A DNA stretch of 64,000 bases, from assembly GCA_902765485.1 (NCBI GenBank), contig CACWZZ010000004.1, positions 1 through 64,000 on the forward strand, given 5' to 3'. Origin of the DNA: an uncultured Bacteroidales bacterium. GTDB taxonomy: Bacteria; Bacteroidota; Bacteroidia; Bacteroidales; Paludibacteraceae. Positions within the stretch are counted from its first letter, which is position 1. The number at the start of each line of letters is the position of its first letter. This document shows, in pieces, positions 61,772 through 64,000 of this stretch. A program made the position numbers and the translations under genes. Under the pieces are notes generated by a model. It saw nothing but the letters and a program-made list of their open reading frames with translations. It did not search any database and had not been told where the DNA came from.

Positions 61772-62911
61772 ATGGCAGATATAGAGAAAATATCATCTTC
61801 TTTCCTTCCACAGGAATACCCTCATTGGCGCGACGAAATCATTTCCCTTATAGAACGTTCCAAACTGCAAGCCGTTCTCAATGTCAATAAAGAGATGCTT
61901 GCGCTCTATTGGAAGATCGGAAGTGACATTCTGCTCAAGCAAAAAGAGTTGGGATGGGGAGCACAAGTCATTAAGCAATTATCAAATGACTTACACCATC
62001 GTTTCCCAAATGATGACGGATACTCAGAGCGAAATCTGAAATACATGCGTCAATTTGCAGCAGAATATCCCGATTTCCCATTTGTGCAAGTCCCGCTTGC
62101 ACAATTAGAAGGGGACGAATTTTGGCAAGTCGCGCTTGCCGAAAATGAAAACACACCAATTTTGCAAGTGCCGCTTGCAAAATTAGAGAAAGATGGTGAA
62201 ATATTTGTGCAAGTGCCGCTTGCACAAATTACTTGGTATCATCATATATCGTTACTGCCTAAGGTCAAATCGCTCCCTGAACGCGCGTTTTATATAATGG
62301 AAACAGCTGCCCAGGGATGGAGTCGCGATGTGATGTTGGCTAATGTGGCTGCCGGCTACAAGAATGCTAAAGGCAAAGCGATAACCAATTTCTGCGGCAC
62401 GCTGCCTCCTGTTGATTCCGATTTTGCGCGATACGCGTTCAAAGATCCATATTCTTTTGGGTTCTTGGGCACACAAGAGTTAAAGAACGAGCGTGCTATC
62501 GAGGACAAACTGACAGAACATGTGGTTGAATTCCTAATGGAAATGGGACGCGGTTTTGCGTTTGTAGGAAGACAATATCGCATTATGGTAGATGGCGATG
62601 AATATAAGATGGATTTGTTGATGTATCATCTCAAAATGCATAGATATGTAGTTATTGAATTAAAAGCGGTAGAGTTTATTCCCGAGTTCGTTAGTAAACT
62701 GAATTTCTATATCTCTGCCGTAGATGAATATATCAAAACACCGCAAGACAATCCCACTATTGGTTTGCTGCTTTGTCCGACCAAAAGCAATGAGAAAGTA
62801 CGGTTCTCGCTCCGTGGCTTTAGCCAACCGATGGGTGTCGCGGAATATGAGATTAAGCAACTTATTGAAGAGGTCCAATCCGCCCTTCCTTCGATAGAAG
62901 ATAAAGACTAA
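61772..62911 (+). CDS. DUF1016 (YhcG-type) PDDEXK nuclease-like protein
   Basis: 379 residues. N-terminal DUF1016_N helical domain (YWKIGSDILLKQKELGWGAQVI, then YSERNLKYMRQFAAEYP), a central linker made of palindromic repeats (VQVPLAQLE, WQVALAE, LQVPLAKLE, VQVPLAQI), then the nuclease domain with YKMDLLMYHL and VVIELKAVEF (D...ExK). Four palindromes separate the domains. Co-transcribed with the WYL regulator; likely defensive or regulatory nuclease. Confidence 0.87.
   Translation: MADIEKISSSFLPQEYPHWRDEIISLIERSKLQAVLNVNKEMLALYWKIGSDILLKQKELGWGAQVIKQLSNDLHHRFPNDDGYSERNLKYMRQFAAEYPDFPFVQVPLAQLEGDEFWQVALAENENTPILQVPLAKLEKDGEIFVQVPLAQITWYHHISLLPKVKSLPERAFYIMETAAQGWSRDVMLANVAAGYKNAKGKAITNFCGTLPPVDSDFARYAFKDPYSFGFLGTQELKNERAIEDKLTEHVVEFLMEMGRGFAFVGRQYRIMVDGDEYKMDLLMYHLKMHRYVVIELKAVEFIPEFVSKLNFYISAVDEYIKTPQDNPTIGLLLCPTKSNEKVRFSLRGFSQPMGVAEYEIKQLIEEVQSALPSIEDKD
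62082..62230. repeat. Four TTTGTGCAAGTGCCGCTTGCACAAA palindromes in DUF1016 gene
   Basis: Copies at 62082-62105, 62122-62143, 62160-62184 and 62204-62230. Arms GTGCAAG/CTTGCAC vary together. Confidence 0.92.
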
Positions 62912-63000
62912 ATGCACGATTTATATTCGTAGTGCAAATAGGTTGCACCACAACGCAGTAGTTTGTAGCCAAATAATCCAGAAAAATGTATCAAAATTCA

Positions 63001-63031
63001 TAAATCTGCATTCAAAGTGCAGATTTTTTTT
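63001..63031 (+). terminator. Terminator of WYL/DUF1016 unit (AATCTGCA hairpin)
   Basis: AATCTGCA/TGCAGATT followed by eight T. Confidence 0.85.
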
Positions 63032-63052
63032 GTATGAAGATCCTCTGCCCGT

Positions 63053-63130
63053 CTCTCTATCAAAATTTGCAAAAATCATAAATTCTTTCTGATATATTTG
63101 CATATATCAAAATTTATTACTAATTTTGCA
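63053..63130. repeat. 78-bp direct repeat (promoter module), copy 2
   Basis: See 60661-60738; two mismatches. Confidence 0.95.
63097..63128 (+). promoter_or_regulatory. Promoter of nucleotidyltransferase gene
   Basis: TTTG, 20 nt, TAATTTTG, inside the 78-bp repeat copy 2. Confidence 0.85.
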
Positions 63131-63143
63131 GCGCAAAATCATT

Positions 63144-63464
63144 ATGACACAGAATAACAACATAGTAGAGCAAATCAAAACCCTTGGAAAGCAGGTTCTT
63201 CCTAAGGGCAGCCATTTGTTGTTATATGGTTCCCGCGCGCGAGGCGATAACCGCCCCGATTCTGACTGGGATTTGTTGGTATTGCTGAACCGTCAACAGA
63301 ATGTAAATGCAGATTTCGCCAACATTTCTTACCCGCTGATGGAACTTGGTTTTGATTTAGGGCAGTACTTTAGTGTTCATACCTATTCACAAGAAGAATG
63401 GAATAGCATGAACTTTATGCCGTTTTATAAGAATGTCGAACACGATAAAATTCAATTAGTATGA
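63144..63464 (+). CDS. MNT-type minimal nucleotidyltransferase antitoxin
   Basis: 106 residues from MTQNNNIVEQ. GSRARGDNRPDSDWDLLV gives the GS-x-D-x-D metal motif. Such proteins act as MNT antitoxins that modify HEPN toxins. The longer frame from 63126 starts within the promoter. The ATGA overlap leads to a remnant of a partner gene. Confidence 0.88.
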   Translation: MTQNNNIVEQIKTLGKQVLPKGSHLLLYGSRARGDNRPDSDWDLLVLLNRQQNVNADFANISYPLMELGFDLGQYFSVHTYSQEEWNSMNFMPFYKNVEHDKIQLV

Positions 63465-63534
63465 GTCTAACACGGCTCCACGCATTGAACAAACGAAGCA
63501 ATTTATAGATAAGATATTGGGTCTTATACAATAG
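63463..63534 (+). pseudogene. Remnant of HEPN-type toxin gene
   Basis: An ATG overlapping the MNT stop (63461) marks where a partner would start, but that frame closes after 15 codons (MSLTRLHALNK). A second frame yields RIEQTKQFIDKILGLIQ then stop, resembling the last helix of a HEPN protein. The interior seems deleted. Confidence 0.45.
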
Positions 63535-63656
63535 TCCCCGTCACTTACTGACGTGAAACAGGAGTGCTGACACTGACAGCGTAAAAAAGCGGTGACATAA
63601 ACAAGATATAAACAATGTAGTACTTTTGTAAATAATCCGGAAAGTGTATCAAAATT

Positions 63657-63688
63657 TATAAATCTGCATTCAATGTGCAGATTTTTTT
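63657..63688 (+). terminator. Terminator before caspase-like gene (AATCTGCA hairpin)
   Basis: AATCTGCA/TGCAGATT followed by seven T; third copy. Upstream 63535-63656 has nothing I can support. Confidence 0.85.
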
Positions 63689-63730
63689 GTCTATTGTCTT
63701 ACTACTTTTGTCTAAAAATCTTTGATTATA

Positions 63731-63762
63731 TTTGCATATGTCAGAAAAAAGTTGTACCTTTG
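63731..63762 (+). promoter_or_regulatory. Promoter of caspase-like gene
   Basis: TTTG, 20 nt, TACCTTTG. Confidence 0.8.
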
Positions 63763-63816
63763 CACGCAAATGGCAAAAGAGATAGGTTTTAAGATTCTAA
63801 ACTTTTAGCATCGGTC

Positions 63817-64000
63817 ATGCAATTATCCAAATTTTGTTTACATATTTTTGTTTTGGGTATTATATTGATGAGTAATAGCCTATTTGCCTTTTCTGAATCC
63901 AGAGCACTACTAGTTGGTATTTCGCAGTATTCAAAATATAAAAATAGTCAATGGAATGATATCAATGGAGCTAACGATATTCGGATTCTCAAAACGATTA
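63817..64000 (+). CDS. Caspase-family (C14) secreted protein, 3' truncated
   Basis: 61 residues visible. Signal peptide (LHIFVLGIILMSNSLFAF), then RALLVGISQYS and WNDINGANDIRILK, the N-terminal beta1-loop signature of bacterial caspase-like peptidases. The catalytic His-Cys pair lies outside the window. Confidence 0.8.
   Translation, partial: MQLSKFCLHIFVLGIILMSNSLFAFSESRALLVGISQYSKYKNSQWNDINGANDIRILKTI

Noticed and set aside
63463-63500. Short ATG frame after MNT as a real partner gene
   Set aside because: The frame closes after 15 codons and shows no HEPN motif, so I treat it as a remnant.

Overview
The window is a chromosomal piece of an uncultured member of the Bacteroidales. The support is direct: type IX secretion genes (porU, porV), two secreted proteins with a type IX-like C-terminal sorting tail, methylmalonyl-CoA mutase, an LptD-type outer-membrane protein, and 23 promoters of the Bacteroidetes type (TTTG or CTTG, about 20 nt, TAnnTTTG). 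No rRNA, integrase or transposase was seen, so the family cannot be named safely.

Layout. 1-12.6 kb is an AT-rich accessory (defence-like) island: a partial RloB-family gene with an unknown partner; a lipoprotein / trypsin-like protease / TPR-retropepsin operon; a Panacea (SocA/GepA-type) toxin-antitoxin-like operon; and a two-gene unit of a NACHT NTPase followed by a RelA/SpoT-domain protein. 12.6-13.7 kb holds a small orphan gene between clusters of short palindromes. 13.7-18.6 kb is mutA - GxxExxY gene - mutB, where mutB carries a frameshifting internal deletion and the GxxExxY gene sits between 36-bp repeats. 18.6-32 kb carries endonuclease I, lpdA, a redox protein, an ABC-2 efflux system without its ATPase, a PlsC-like acyltransferase, a HAD phosphatase, tRNA-Pro, a secreted adhesin-like protein and a beta-CASP nuclease. 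32-46.5 kb has an LtaS-like sulfatase-fold protein, an SDR, an S9 peptidase, a TA pair, acyl-ACP thioesterase, a stand-alone NrdJ tail domain, RNase G, a tiny COX24/bS22-like protein, HU, mutY and an M20 peptidase. 46.5-60.5 kb is the envelope/housekeeping block: lptD, FKBP, der, porU, porV, ispF, sufE, aroK, ftsE and a DUF349 protein. 60.6-64 kb is accessory again: WYL regulator plus DUF1016 nuclease, MNT nucleotidyltransferase with a HEPN remnant, and the start of a caspase-like gene.

Two things stand out. First, the NACHT + RelA/SpoT-domain transcription unit (9.2-12.6 kb) is bounded by its own promoter and terminator and looks like a sensor/effector immune pair that I do not recognise as a described system. 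Second, many core genes contain short tandem or palindromic repeats inserted in frame (units mostly of 7, 7+8, 9 or 11 nt, with unrelated sequences). One heptamer family, RTCAGCC, is translated in the same phase in six different proteins. This resembles in principle the in-frame palindromic elements of Rickettsia but with different sequences and periodicity.
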